The notes below the pieces were generated by a model. That model did not search any database. It was not told where the DNA came from and saw only the letters and a list, made by a program, of their open reading frames with translations. Below, piece by piece: positions 23,801-38,800 of a stretch of 64,000 bases of DNA (its first letter is position 1; each line of letters begins with the position of its first letter). The translations under genes and the position numbers were made by a program. The stretch is from Membranipora membranacea (lineage: Eukaryota; Bryozoa; Gymnolaemata; Cheilostomatida; Membraniporidae): contig OU612074.1 in NCBI GenBank assembly GCA_914767715.1, positions 23,670,062 through 23,734,061 of the forward strand, read 5' to 3'.

Positions 23801-26800
23801 GAAGAGTACGGATGAGGTGGTGTTGGCGTCTGCTCTCCAGCTATAGTACCATAGTGTAGGTTGAGCTTGTCGACGAACTGCTGCGGGGTGTAGAGATTGT
23901 CATCTAGGACATAGTGAGATGGCTGATTGCTACTGCTTGCCGATGGGTTTAAACATTTAATGCTGCGCCACCAGTTTACAGTTCCTGCTTTCAGTTGGTT
24001 TACTTTGCCATCATAGTATCTCTGTTTGGCCTTGGATATGAATCGCTCCAGGGTAGCCCTTAGGTAAACATATGTGGGGTTTCCCGTGTTGAACGCTTTT
24101 TCCTTGGCTCTTCTCAGCTTTATGATGAGGGGGGTTTCCCAAGCTGGTTTGCTATCTAGTTTCATATGTATGCGCTTGAGTGGACAATGTTTGTGATATA
24201 TGTCAGTCAGGATGGTTTGGTAGCTTTCGGTGAGCATATCAAGATCAGATATATTCTGATAGACTGTTTTGGTTACATCGAGCATTATGGCGTTCCTAGC
24301 ATTAGGGGTGACAGTTCGTTTATAAATAGTTCTATACTCACATTTCTGTAAAAAGGCACTATTAATGATAACACTAGCATGATCGGATTTTCCAAGGGGG
24401 GCACTTTTAGCACAATTAGCTTTCAGATATGATAAATCATTAGTAAAAATATTGTCTAAATACGAATCTTGTCTGGTTGGGAAGTTGACAATATTAGTGA
24501 GGCCAAATATATCTATCAGGATTGTACAATCTAGCGTGTTGAAATCACCACCAAGCACGATAGAGTGGTTAGGGTGTTTGACAAGGATATCAGTGAGCGT
24601 GCTTGAGAGATAGTTGAGAGTAGTCTCCTCTTTGGCACTAGGAGGATGGTATAGGCAGCCGTAGATTATACTAGGAGCAGCTGTGGTCGATGTCACCTTG
24701 ATCCAGGTTGCTGATACTGCGTCATCGTTGAAAGTATACTTCTGCATCTGCTGAGTAGGAATGCTGTTCTTCACATATATTGCTGTACCGCCACCTCAGT
24801 AGTAAGCGCATTTCAGGGGGTCTCCTTTCTGTTTATAGAGTGGTGTTATCCGACTCTTCCTCCATGCAGCTGGTATGCCTGTCTTCTGTATATCCCTCAA
24901 AACTGATGTCATCCAACTCACTCCGGTATCTCCTAATCTCTTGACTATCTCAATAGGGAACTCATCCGGTCCGGCTGCTTTTCCTTTCTTCATTTTCTCG
25001 AGCTGTGTTTTCACTTCCTCCGCACTAATCAGAGCAATTGGCCATTCTACTTGCTGGACCTCTTCTAATTCCTCTTTTCTATTCCTAGTGTTGAGTAGTT
25101 GATCGAAATACTCCTGCCATCTCCTCTTGATATCTCCATCTTCCAATAATATAAGGCCATCTCCATCTCTCACAAACTTCATCCTATCTATGTCCAATGA
25201 TCTTCGCTTTCTCGTTTTGGCCAGCTTGTTTAAGTTCTTTGCTCCATTCTCTTCAAGGTCTTTGTACACCTCTTCATACGCCTTCTTTTTTGCTTTCGCT
25301 ACTTCGACTTTTGCCTCCTTATTCTTCGTTCGATATTCCTCCTCAACTATCCTTTCTTGGTCTTGATCTTGGGCTTCATCTCTCCTCGCTGTTTTCCATT
25401 GCTTGAAAGCTTCCTTTTTCTCCCTTACAACTTCCTGGAACTCTGAATTCCACCACCAGGACAGTTTTTCTAGATATTTACCTCCCCTTGAGACTCCTAG
25501 CTCTTCCTTTGCTATCCTGACTGCATCCACACATGTGTTCTCCCTCGTAGCTTCCTCCATTTCTACTTTTTTCATGATGTTCTCCATCAACTTCATCTCA
25601 AACTCATCCCCTTCTGTCTCCTTCATTTTCCACCATCTTATTCTCTCAGGTCTTTCCCTTCTCTTCTCCTTCTGCATTTTTATGTTCAAGTCTGCGACCA
25701 GCAATCTATGTTGGGCAGCTATCGATTCTCCTGGTATTATCTTTCCATTCTTTACCTTTCCCATCATAGATCTCCGAACTAGTATGTAATCGATCACCGA
25801 AAAGTATCGACCACTCATGCATGTTACCAAATGCTCATCCTTCTTTTCAAAGAAGGTATTGACTAGCACTAGAACGTACATCTGAGCAAATTCAAGGATC
25901 CTCTCTACTAACTCATTCCTCTGTCCTAAGGTCTGTCCTCCATGCCATCTTTCATACCCTGTTCTATCCATGCAAACATGTCCATTTAGATCTCCTGCAA
26001 CAACAACTTCCTCCGTACCTGGTATCCTACTAATCGCATTCTCCAGTTGGTTCCAAAACTGCTCTTTCTCCTATTGTTCACATCCTTGCTGAGGTGCGTA
26101 GGCGCTTACAATGTTATAGTTCCTCCCTGGTGTTACTAATTTCATTGTCATCATTCTCTCTGATACTCTCTGTACATCTATCATCTTATCCTGCCAGTAG
26201 CTGCTGAGACAAATCCCAACTCCATTCCTCCTCAACTATCCTTTCTTGGTCTTGATCTTGGGCTTCATCTCTCCTCGCTGTTTTCCATTGCTTGAAAGCT
26301 TCCTTTTTCTCCCTTACAACTTCCTGGAACTCTGAATTCCACCACCAGGACAGTTTTTCTAGATATTTACCTCCCCTTGAGACTCCTAGCTCTTCCTTTG
26401 CTATCCTGACTGCATCCACACATGTGTTCTCCCTCGTAGCTTCCTCCATTTCTACTTTTTTCATGATGTTCTCCATCAACTTCATCTCAAACTCATCCCC
26501 TTCTGTCTCCTTCATTTTCCACCATCTTATTCTCTCAGGTCTTTCCCTTCTCTTCTCCTTCTGCATTTTTATGTTCAAGTCTGCGACCAGCAATCTATGT
26601 TGGGCAGCTATCGATTCTCCTGGTATTATCTTTCCATTCTTTACCTTTCCCATCATAGATCTCCGAACTAGTATGTAATCGATCACCGAAAAGTATCGAC
26701 CACTCATGCATGTTACCAAATGCTCATCCTTCTTTTCAAAGAAGGTATTGACTAGCACTAGAACGTACATCTGAGCAAATTCAAGGATCCTCTCTACTAA

Positions 26801-29800
26801 CTCATTCCTCTGTCCTAAGGTCTGTCCTCCATGCCATCTTTCATACCCTGTTCTATCCATGCAAACATGTCCATTTAGATCTCCTGCAACAACAACTTCC
26901 TCCGTACCTGGTATCCTACTAATCGCATTCTCCAGTTGGTTCCAAAACTGCTCTTTCTCCTATTGTTCACATCCTTGCTGAGGTGCGTAGGCGCTTACAA
27001 TGTTATAGTTCCTCCCTGGTGTTACTAATTTCATTGTCATCATTCTCTCTGATACTCTCTGTACATCTATCATCTTATCCTGCCAGTAGCTGCTGAGACA
27101 AATCCCAACTCCATTCCTCCTCAACTATCCTTTCTTGGTCTTGATCTTGGGCTTCATCTCTCCTCGCTGTTTTCCATTGCTTGAAAGCTTCCTTTTTCTC
27201 CCTTACAACTTCCTGGAACTCTGAATTCCACCACCAGGACAGTTTTTCTAGATATTTACCTCCCCTTGAGACTCCTAGCTCTTCCTTTGCTATCCTGACT
27301 GCATCCACACATGTGTTCTCCCTCGTAGCTTCCTCCATTTCTACTTTTTTCATGATGTTCTCCATCAACTTCATCTCAAACTCATCCCCTTCTGTCTCCT
27401 TCATTTTCCACCATCTTATTCTCTCAGGTCTTTCCCTTCTCTTCTCCTTCTGCATTTTTATGTTCAAGTCTGCGACCAGCAATCTATGTTGGGCAGCTAT
27501 CGATTCTCCTGGTATTATCTTTCCATTCTTTACCTTTCCCATCATAGATCTCCGAACTAGTATGTAATCGATCACCGAAAAGTATCGACCACTCATGCAT
27601 GTTACCAAATGCTCATCCTTCTTTTCAAAGAAGGTATTGACTAGCACTAGAACGTACATCTGAGCAAATTCAAGGATCCTCTCTACTAACTCATTCCTCT
27701 GTCCTAAGGTCTGTCCTCCATGCCATCTTTCATACCCTGTTCTATCCATGCAAACATGTCCATTTAGATCTCCTGCAACAACAACTTCCTCCGTACCTGG
27801 TATCCTACTAATCGCATTCTCCAGTTGGTTCCAAAACTGCTCTTTCTCCTATTGTTCACATCCTTGCTGAGGTGCGTAGGCGCTTACAATGTTATAGTTC
27901 CTCCCTGGTGTTACTAATTTCATTGTCATCATTCTCTCTGATACTCTCTGTACATCTATCATCTTATCCTGCCAGTAGCTGCTGAGACAAATCCCAACTC
28001 CATTCCTTGGTCGTTTCCCTCCACAATTATACAGCTTGCATCCCTCACCAAGATTTCGGGCCTTTCCTGTCTATCTTGTTTCCTGCAGGCAAAGAATATC
28101 AATTCTCCTGGCTGTCATCACTGCCGCTATCTCTCTGCTTTTACTAGTTAGCGTCCCTACATTTAACAAAGCTATCCGCACCTGTCGGTTTTGCCCCTCT
28201 CTCTTATTTGTCACAGCGTCGGGGCAAACTTGGTTCCGCTGCATGCCGCATAACACGGGCGGCCTCCTAGCATAGTCTGATTGTCTACTTGCATAATCCC
28301 TGTTGTGGCGGGGGTTTCCACGGCCGGATGCCCTTCCCGTCGCTATGGTATGCTGGCTTGCAAACCAACAGGCCACAAGAAACATATATATGATGAAGAA
28401 ACATAGTTTGCAGAAATTAAGTTAATTTTCACAGACAGATGCCAACACCCATGAATCTCAATGCATAGTCCTATAGTCTAGTAAAACTTCTAAATTCTCT
28501 ACCAAATGATAATCAAGGATAATTCTAGGGTTTAGACAGTGAAAGTTTCTTATACTAAATGAACAACAGAGCTACAAAATCTGACTCTAGTTTCATCCTC
28601 ATATGTCTTACTGTCCTTTACCCTATCGTACTACCATATACATTTAAAGTTATCTTGGTCATTTGATGACTATACATCATCTAAGATATTAGCTCTTTAG
28701 ACATTGTTAGGAACAACTGCTTTATCCGAAAAATATTTTAGAGTGTTTTCTAACCATCTAATATTTTCAAACTGGTTTTCTTAAATATTTATTTCGACCT
28801 TCTGTACAGTGTAGTTCATCGTGAATCTGCCCGCATCTGTATTTGGTTGGATGAGCAAGAATTGTTTCAGCAAAGAAAGAGGCTTTACCGTAATTTCTAT
28901 CAAAGTAGTTGCTGTAGTATGAAGGGGTGGAATTTTGAGTTAATTTACATGATACATGAACATGCAGCTAGGTCAGCTATCAAATTTCTGTATGGTATGA
29001 CCTGCCTTCATGATATATTTACTGCTTTATCTAATAAGCTTTCTTTCTAAATGTGAGTCATTGCTTTACATACAATGGTGAAAGCTCTTTCACCCATTTA
29101 CCCATTCAAAGCTTTTCACCTTTTCACCCATTTACTTTCACTTGTCACCCAAACAATGGAAGGGATACATATTTTAGCCAAGAGCTCTAATCAATATTGT
29201 AAGTGGTTCTTACTTTTAATATTCCTACAGTTAATTAACTTACTGATTCAGGGAAAACATTTCATCACATTACACTACACGTCGACATTGTTTTCTGTGG
29301 CCTCAGATATTCATTTTCAGTTGCATTTTTCAGACATATTATTATCATTTTCGGCATTCTTCTTTTAGCTAGATGTGATCCCGGCTAGTCAACATTTATA
29401 ATTGCTCACTTACTATCGGATTGTCTACTCCCCCATAATTTTTTATAAGCAATTTCATTTACAAGTAGTGATATAATAAAGGTATATACATACGTACATA
29501 CATACATACATACATACATACATACATACATACATACATACATACATACATACATACATACATACATACATACATACATACATACATACATACATACATA
29601 CATACATACATACATACATACATACATACATACATACCTACATACATACCTACATACATACCTACATACATACCTACATACATACCTACATACATACCTA
29701 CATACATACCTACATACATACCTACATGTAATACCATAACTTTTCCATACAATGCCATTATGACCTCGTTTTTGGATAATGTCAATCTTGTTGCAAACGC

Positions 29801-32800
29801 TTATACCTTTCACACATGTCTTGTAACGAATCAATCCATGTTACAGGATAACCAGATTACTGCAGATGTTGAATAAAACTCTTAGCACTCTAAAGCCTGC
29901 GTCATTCACAGGATAAAACAGAACTATCCGATACAGCTTCTATACCAAAATTAAAGTATTATAATCTCCACAGGGCTCAAAATCTCATATCTAGCTTCTT
30001 GAGACTCTTCAGATCCCCTATACAGCTGGGAAAGGTATGAAGGTTCCCATTTCCAGAAAAGATGAGCACTTCAAGGTTTGTAAGTGAACAAATACTGTAA
30101 AATAATCTATATGATGACTATTTCAAATTTTGGCCCTAATAGTATAACAACAAACAATGGACTGCTCTCATTTTCTAAAGACAAAGGTGATGTTTGTTGA
30201 TTATGTAACACTCGACCGAGCCTGTTGTGATAAAGGTCAATCTAATTATGGTACATTCATAACACATTAGCAGGTAGGCGGCAGGTGAGAATTTTGTGAT
30301 AGTATATCTGGATGATGATCATGATGTCCAGATTACTTCTGAGAAGGCTTTGTTAGCAACCTGGTCTAGCTCTAACTGAAATATCAAATACTAAATTCTT
30401 TGCACTCGAATTTTCAACCCATTTAAGGATGGAAATAAATCGAAACATTCAAATTTAAGTTTAAATGGGATTTTAAAATTTGCAAAGTGAGCTCCATAAA
30501 TGTCCAAAAATTATCAAGTATCACAATAGCAAACATTTCCTTCTCTTTTTCTTTATAACTTTGAATTTTTGCAGTGTTTTACCCCTTGCAAAGCTATGTA
30601 ACCAGACTAAATAATACCAAAACTACACCACTATTGTTGATGAAGGGAACTTTCTCATCTGTAGGCCTACACAAAGGGTATTAGAGTTAACGCTATATAA
30701 TCTGGTAGTATTATTATAGCTCTATGTGAATGTGTTATATAGTTACCTCTCTGGTATCTCAGTAAGATCACAGTAACTTATATCTAACTTCTGTAGACTT
30801 TTCATCTCCCCGATCCAGCTCGGTAAAGTACTGAGGCTATTGGAGGATAAACACAGCACCTCTAGATGAGCCAGTGATCTGATGCTACAATGAGAGAAAC
30901 AATGAACCGATAATAAGGCATGTTGATCAGTGATACATAATATAATATAATGTAATTATGGTACATTCATAACACATTAGCAGGTAGGTGGCAGGTGAGA
31001 ATTTTGTGATAGTATATCTGGATGATGATCATGATGTCCAGATTACTTCTGAGAAGGCTTTGTTAGCAACCTGGTCTAACTCTAACTGAAATATCAAATA
31101 CTAAATTCTTTGCACTCGAATTTTCAACCCATTCAAGGATGGAAATAAATCAAAACATTCAAATTTGAGTTTGAATGGGATTTTAAAATTTGCAAAGTGA
31201 GCTCCATAAATGTCCAAAAATTATCAAGTATCACAATAGCAAACATTTCCTTCTCTTTTTCTTTATAACTTTGAATTTTTGCAGTGTTTTACCCCTTGCA
31301 AAGCTATGTAACCAGACTAAATAATATCAAAACTACACCACTATTGTTAATGAAGGGAACTTTCTGATCCGTTAGGCCTACACAAAGGGTATGAGAGTTA
31401 AAGCTATATAATCTGGTAGTATTATTATAGCTCTATGTGATTGTGTTATATAGTTACCTCTCAGGTATCTCAGTAAGTTTACAGTGATTTATATCTAACT
31501 CCTGTAGACTTTTCATCTCCCCGATCCAGCTCGGTAAAGTACTGAGGCTATTGGAGGATAAATTCAGCACCTCTAGATGAGCCAGTGATCTGATGCTACA
31601 ATGAGAGAAACAATGAACCGATAATAAGGCATGTTGATCAGAGATGAATAATAATAACATCTGTCTTATATGTCACTTGGATTGAGCTGCACTATATGCC
31701 CGTAGAGCAAAAATAGATAAATATAAGCCATCAAAGTGTAGAACAACTGGAAGACAAAAAAATCTTTTTTTGGAATTTTACACACGATTTTTCAACCGAT
31801 GCAGCTCAGACTCTTTTTTATTTTATTTTTACATTTATGTGCCGTTCATTTGATGCTATCAACCTGTTATAGGATGGATGGATAATAATAAAGCAATAAA
31901 CCAACTTCACACTTGAAACTCCAAGACCAAAATTGTGAGCTCAGACTGAACCTGTGCTAGAGAGTGCTTATTTGTGAGTAATTTTTTATCCTGCACCAAA
32001 CTATGATGGTAATCGCCAAGCAAATATCATTGGATTCGATCCCCTTCAGCCAACTGCTGCCGATTTTTGTTGGGGTGTCATTGAGGCAACATGGACACCT
32101 TGTCAAGTTGGTTGAAAGGGATAATATTGAACGATATCACATGATAACAATGAGAGTGTTGATTGTTAGCATTTGCTACCACTGGTATCTTATATTGTTG
32201 GTACAGCACCATATGTCCTAACAGTCAATGGAATGAATTCTATAGCAATATGGGAAGATAACTCTTACAAACAAACCCTTGTTCATCGCGAACACAATCT
32301 GTACTTATACGGTTTCGAACCTTATCTGATTTCATTTTTGATCTGAGCAAGAGACATTTTAATACGATAGCAAGTGATCGAGAACATCTACTTTTTAGTA
32401 GAGTAATACGAAACAATAACAGAACATCCTCTTGCTTAAATACTACTTTCCGACCCAAGACCTGCAAGACTCAAAAACATGCCATGGTCTGTTATATATT
32501 TGGTTATGCTATAAAATCCCACAGCGTTCATCGATCGGGACAGAAAACTACTGATTTAAACTCGTGAGAAAGAGGCTAGAAAGACATGGAGATATCTAAA
32601 ACTTGGGTGACAAATATTCTGAGTCTCTACACTATTTTAAGTCCACTGACCAACTTAAGAATTAAAACTAAAGGCCTACATTATTCCTGACTTCTCTTCA
32701 AACTTACCCTTACTCACTCTCCCCTATGTAACGAGGCAATTTTGTGTCAACAAAATTCATTCCCATGAATTTTGATGGCGGCATATTATAAACATTTCTG

Positions 32801-35800
32801 AATCTGAATTATTGTCATTACTTTCTAATGAATCAAGATTTCCCTTTTTACATTTCAAGAATTTAACAGTAGGGTCTAATGATCCGAAAACTTGTTAAAC
32901 GAAAACAAAAGAGAGCCATTCAATTATATGCACCTAGAAGTTGCAAGGCAGTTATCTTAGGAGGAGCCATGTCCAAATCCCTTATCTCTGCTCTAAAAAA
33001 AGCTGTGTACTTTGGATTTCTTATATCTGCATGATGTGATGATGCAGTTAAATAACAATTTTTGTTGCCAACCAGTAATTGAATCAAACACCTCACTTGA
33101 TGCCCTGTATATTGATTGCAGATTGTTTGAGGTACCGCAGCTTATTAGTTTATAATGTTGATTTTGTGTGTTTGATAATTGTGTGGATTTACATGTAGCA
33201 GACATTATTATGTAATGATTTTGAATTAACCTAGATTGTGCAGGCACTTAGTGTGCCTTCTTTGATGAATTGAGAGCAGAGCAGTGTTCGACTTGAGAGA
33301 GAGTGGACTTGCACCAGCGTGAATAAAGATCTTTTATCCTTTAAGTACGAGCTAGTGAATATGTAGACAGCAATATATAAATGTTTTTAAGACTTTCACC
33401 ATGAACCTCCCTGCCTAAGACGGTGCGCCCTGCTCGACAGCACAGATGTTGAGGAACATTAAAAGAAACAACCTTTAGTCGTTACATCCCCATATCTATA
33501 ATGAAAGAGTGAAGACATCGGATCATATCAGGTGTGATTATTATTAATATTTGGATGCCTAACTCTATACTCTCATGTGTATACATGCCTGAGTATTTAA
33601 GAATTTGACATGAAAACCTGGAATTACGTGTGCGATTAGTTAGTTTAAGTGCTCAAACGGTGCAAGATGCAGGTAGAGGCATTTCATTATCAACCACCAG
33701 TAGTTGATAATGAAATGCCTCTACCAGCATCTTGCACCGTTTGAGCACTGAAACTAGCGATTAGTGTGAAACGTAAGATCCTCTGATTTTTCTGATTTGA
33801 TAAAGATTTTTTGTTCGAAATTGAGTTTGCTATAAGGTCCTTTAGCCTGTCTACATTAGTTATTTTCACTTAGAACATTAGAACATTAGTACATTAGTTT
33901 CCCATCGTCTCATCATAGCTGCATTATTAGGTGATTGTAAATATCTGAGTCAGATGATATCTTTGATATTTTTTGCTAGTATAACATAAATTGCCACCAT
34001 CATGATACCATACCAGCCAGTGGAAAATCGCTGCTAGTAGAAATAGTATTATCAAACAGTTGAAATATTTTGTTCACTGATGAAGGGGATACATTTTTGG
34101 AACTAAGCCCATTTTATTTTTGCAGGGAAAAACTTTAGTCACGGACTCATACACAGAGATAACATAACTCCCTTCATTGGCCTGACGTCATATAACCTGA
34201 ATGTTTGTATTATATAGTTAACCTTCATATATCTGTATCGAGTGTCGAGAAAATTAAATCTTCTAAATCGTATTTCAAATTTCTAATGATGTTGGAAAGC
34301 CCAGAGCTTCCAAAGCGCAACCAAATTCACTCTCATCTGCCTTATGGCTGCCTTTGTGTCGATAAAAAGTCCTCGAGTTTTCCTTTTTAGGCAGTACCGG
34401 TGAAGATGATATTTTTTTTTTGCTGTTTCTTGGAGGAGTAACTAGTAACCAGAATGAATAATACCAAAGGTTTCTTTTCCAAACCTTTAAAATGGCTTGG
34501 ACATAAATTTATCAACCATTTGTGGCAATAGTGATGATTTATAATATCATTTATACACTACACAAAGACCATTACATATTGTTGTTACAAATGATAAAGG
34601 AATTATGTAAGATTTGCATGTTGGTAAATTTCATTGCTCTACAGCACTTGCATTAGTGATGTTGGAACGAGTGCCTCCCATAAGGGAAGCTATCTCTCGA
34701 TTTAATCAACTTTTACTTCTCAGGTATCTGTGTTAGCAGCGTTCTGATTGAAACCAGCCCTAAACCATTTTGAGGCCTCTCGCTTATTAACCAGATTAAA
34801 GTTGTAGTAAAAGGAACTTTCAGCTATACTCCCTTCCCTCACCCATTTATACACAAAAATTGATCCTAAAACATCATATAGCTATTGACTCCTCAGTAAA
34901 ATGGTATACACACATAAACATCTACACACATACGCCTATACACACATACACAGTGTTCATGTAAATCAGCATGGAAAACTGAAGATTGATATCGATGAAA
35001 TCTCAGGTGGTGGAGCAAAGATAATATATAATTTCCGTGAAGGACAATCTAACCACAAACAACATAAAATAATTTTATGACCTTAATATTACCAGGCAAG
35101 CTACCTGATTAATCAATTAGATGGGGGCTTGCTTATGACTGAAATAAGGTAATAATTCAATTACAATAACTGTATTTGGAATAGAGCTATACTGTACTTA
35201 CCTCTCAGGTATCTCTGTTAGATCACAATGTCTCAGATCTAGCTTTTTGAGACACTTCAGATCTCCTATCCGGCTGGGTAAGGTATGAAGGTTCTTATTT
35301 TGATATAACCACAGCTCCTCTAGGGTGGTAAGTGATCCAATACTGTAATGAAAGTTATTAGATCTGTCAGTATGTACCCAGTTTTAAAGGAGCAGCAAAG
35401 CAGAAGATAATACAACAGTGCACCAATCTAATAGCAAAGTACATATGCAGGTACTGATCTTACTTTTGCAGGATAGATGGTATTCAGTGACAATAAAACA
35501 CATAATAAATAAATAAAGAAATAACAAATATGATGGAAAAAAGCTAATGTATAATAACGTCAACTTGCAGTTCTTGAGACTGCAGCTATTATAAAGATCT
35601 ATGTGATCTCAAACTGAGTTAAGAGTTGGGTAAAATATGATTAGATCATAACTTTTCATTGTCATATACTTCGCATGGGCTATTCTTTTTTTGGGGAATC
35701 ACAGAACCATTGTTCTGGCCAAAAAAACAAGAGTGATTTTTGGTGTTGATCAAAATTCAATCTACATAACATTTCTATCTCATTTAAATTAATATCTAGT

Positions 35801-38800
35801 GACCTTGAGGTCAGGTTATATATGGTTTAGTGGTTGTCTGCTCTGCAACTGTTATCAGGTCCAATCACAGCTGTATTGAGGATGACCCATAGGAAAAGAG
35901 CCAAGGTTTGGTGCTTTCTTATCCGCTTGATGACTCTATATCACCTATCATATTAACTTAATTAGATACTGTGTAACACCCGACTGAGGCTGTTATGGTT
36001 CAGGTCATGTGATACAGGAGGCAGCAGCGGAAAATTTTGAGTGTGAGCATCTTGATACGACTATGAATCAGTTTAAACTTGATATTCAGCTCTGTAGTGA
36101 ATGATATTCTGTTCCAAAGAGCTGATTTCCTTACTGGCTATTCATTTAACATTTATAAATGGGTTGCCAGGGTTGTTTGTAACTTTAACAAGCACTATTT
36201 TATACCCGTCCTTTTAACAGAATAATAATAAAAAAATAAACTCAGCTAACATACCAGTAACCAATTCCATGTTGCCAATTCAACAAAAGAAATATTCTGT
36301 CGATCAATACCACTCATGCGTTTACCATCAGCCAAAAATCTTTATTTAGTAACTTCATTTATGCCAAACCAGTACAGTCTGTCCGCCCAGCTATTTTGAA
36401 AATTGGCACACCTCCGCGAGATAGCTTCAATCTATGTATGTATGTATGTATATGATGCTCAAATAATGGTGTGGGAGAGAAGTTATTCATCAGTTGAAAT
36501 GAAGGTAAAGAACTGACTTAGAACGCCAACCACCCTCTACCTTTTTTAAATTAGCCCACAGGATGAACACTTTCCTGGATTTTAAATCCTGCCTATTCAC
36601 TGAACTAAAACTTCCGAAAAAGTACTTTCCTAATCAAATTACCAAGTGGTTGCAAAGTTTCCAATGTTAACATATATTAGGGTTTTCAAGAATAAATGAT
36701 AGCTGATAATTTTGCTTGTTTCACTATTCTTGGCCCGGTCTCTAAATTTAAATCCTTGTACATTTTCAACCTGCAGGGGATTTTGGACAATGGTTTAGGT
36801 AGCCTGTCTTGACTAGGTTTGTTGTGGCAGATGCTTGCCCCTTCCCACTGCAAAGCTTGTCAAGACAGGCTCAGATATAGGGTGCGATATGCAAAATAAT
36901 GAGTACTAGCAGCTGGACTTAAATGGCTCTCTGTTGATTCTGTTTTATACATTAGGATTCGCAGAAGGAGATAAAATGCTTTTCTGACGTTAGAAGATTT
37001 TAATCAGACAGAAGTGTACTCTATCAAGCAACATGTTGTAGATTTAAGTCCCTGGCCAATTTACGAGATACGAAAATGATTTGCTTCCATAGACTTTACT
37101 TTTAGGTCTATTTTTGATACACAGCTTTCTAAGTATCCCTCCGAATATCGAATCAAACACCTCACTTGATGCCCTGTATATTGATTGCAGATTGTTTGAA
37201 TTACTGCAGCTTATTAGTTTATAATGTTGATTTTGTGTGTTTGATAATTGTGTGGATTTACATGTAGCAGACATTATTATGTAATGATTTTGAATTAACC
37301 TAGATTGTGCAGGCACTTAGTGTGCCTTCTTTGATGAATTGAGAGCAGAGCAGTGTTCGACTTGAGAGAGAGTGGACCTGCACCAGCGTGAATAAAGATC
37401 TTTTATCCTTTAAGTACGAGCTAGTGAATATGTAGACAGCAATATATAAATGTTTTTAAGACTTTCACCATGAACCTCCCTGCCTAAGACGGTGCGCCCT
37501 GCTCGACAGCACAGAGGTTGAGGAACATTAAAAGAAACAACCTTTAGTCGTTACATCCCCATATCTATAATGAAAGAGTGAAGAGATCGGATCATATCAG
37601 GTGTGATTATTATTATTATTTGGACGCCTAACTCTAAACTCTTATCTGATTTTATTTTTGACCTGAGCAAGAGACATTTTAATAAGATAGCGAGTGATCG
37701 AGAACATCCACTTTTTAGTAGAATAATACGAAACAATGACAGAACATCCTCTTGCTTAAATACTACTTTCCGACCCAAGACCTGCAAGACTCAAAAACAT
37801 GCCAAATCTTTTTCCCAACCTTAATGTCTTATTTTAACAACATACAACCTTAACCTTTCTTAGTCCATATATTAATTAATGTACACATTCAATTTTGTCA
37901 TTCTCATGATACCGAATGTACAAATAAACTGAAACTGAAACTGTAGTGTGTGGTACGTCACAACAATCATACTTAATATGAGTTATTACACTAATAATCA
38001 CACAGATAAGATGATGATCAAAATTCAGACCTAGATGGGTGTCGAACCCAGGTCCGAATGCAAAGCTAACGCTAAGCCTAGTGGCGCGATGGTAGCGTCG
38101 TTGCCCACAGGTATGTGGACCCAGATTCGGGTCCCAGCCAGGTCTGAATTTTGATCATCATCTTATCTGTGTGATTATTAGTGTAATAACTCATAAAAAG
38201 TATGACAGTTGTGACGTACCACAGGGGAAACATCCGCTTATTCCCTATGCCGATTGAAGGTGATCACCCTGGAAGTTTGAGAGGCCATAACTTCCTCAAT
38301 ATCTGGATTCTTAAACTTGAATTCGCTCATATGATAGAATAAAATATGGAGAATAAGATGTGATACAAAATAGCAGCCTCAAACTAGGTCTTTAATGGCG
38401 AGGCTGCAATGTCTGCGCCAGTTTTGTTCTCTGTTTGCAGGCAGATCAGAGCACACCTGGGGGCCAACCAAATCCTACTGCAGTTGGCCTCCAGGCGTGC
38501 TCCGACCTGCCTGCAAACAGAGAGCAAACTGGCGGAGACATTGCGGCCTTGCCATTAAGGCAAAAAAATTTTCGCCGCCCATGCTTCGGGATGTGGCACG
38601 TGATATGACATCCGATTTTAATCAACCTTGAACCAGTTTTTCGTTGACATCGCCGGAACTTTGTCTGATATCAACCTCCAATCTGCTCTAACCGATCTAC
38701 CATAAGACAGTACACATTGGGCAAGTAAAACACTGGCTGCGTAATATAGACACATCGAAGTCAACATGTGCATCAGACTTTCCCTCATAAGTCTCAAAGT

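Noticed and set aside
25403-25789. 128-codon Ser/Phe-rich + strand ORF, repeated three times
   Set aside because: Antisense of the LINE B endonuclease frame; repeated only because the LINE segment is triplicated.
29406-29834. 142-codon Cys-Arg-Tyr-Val / Cys-Met-Tyr-Val protein
   Set aside because: Translation of a CATA microsatellite.
32993-33247. Recurring ~84-codon - strand ORF (also at 37044 and 42680)
   Set aside because: Recurs only because the intron segment is duplicated; it lies inside the ~465-bp insertion and has no recognisable domain.
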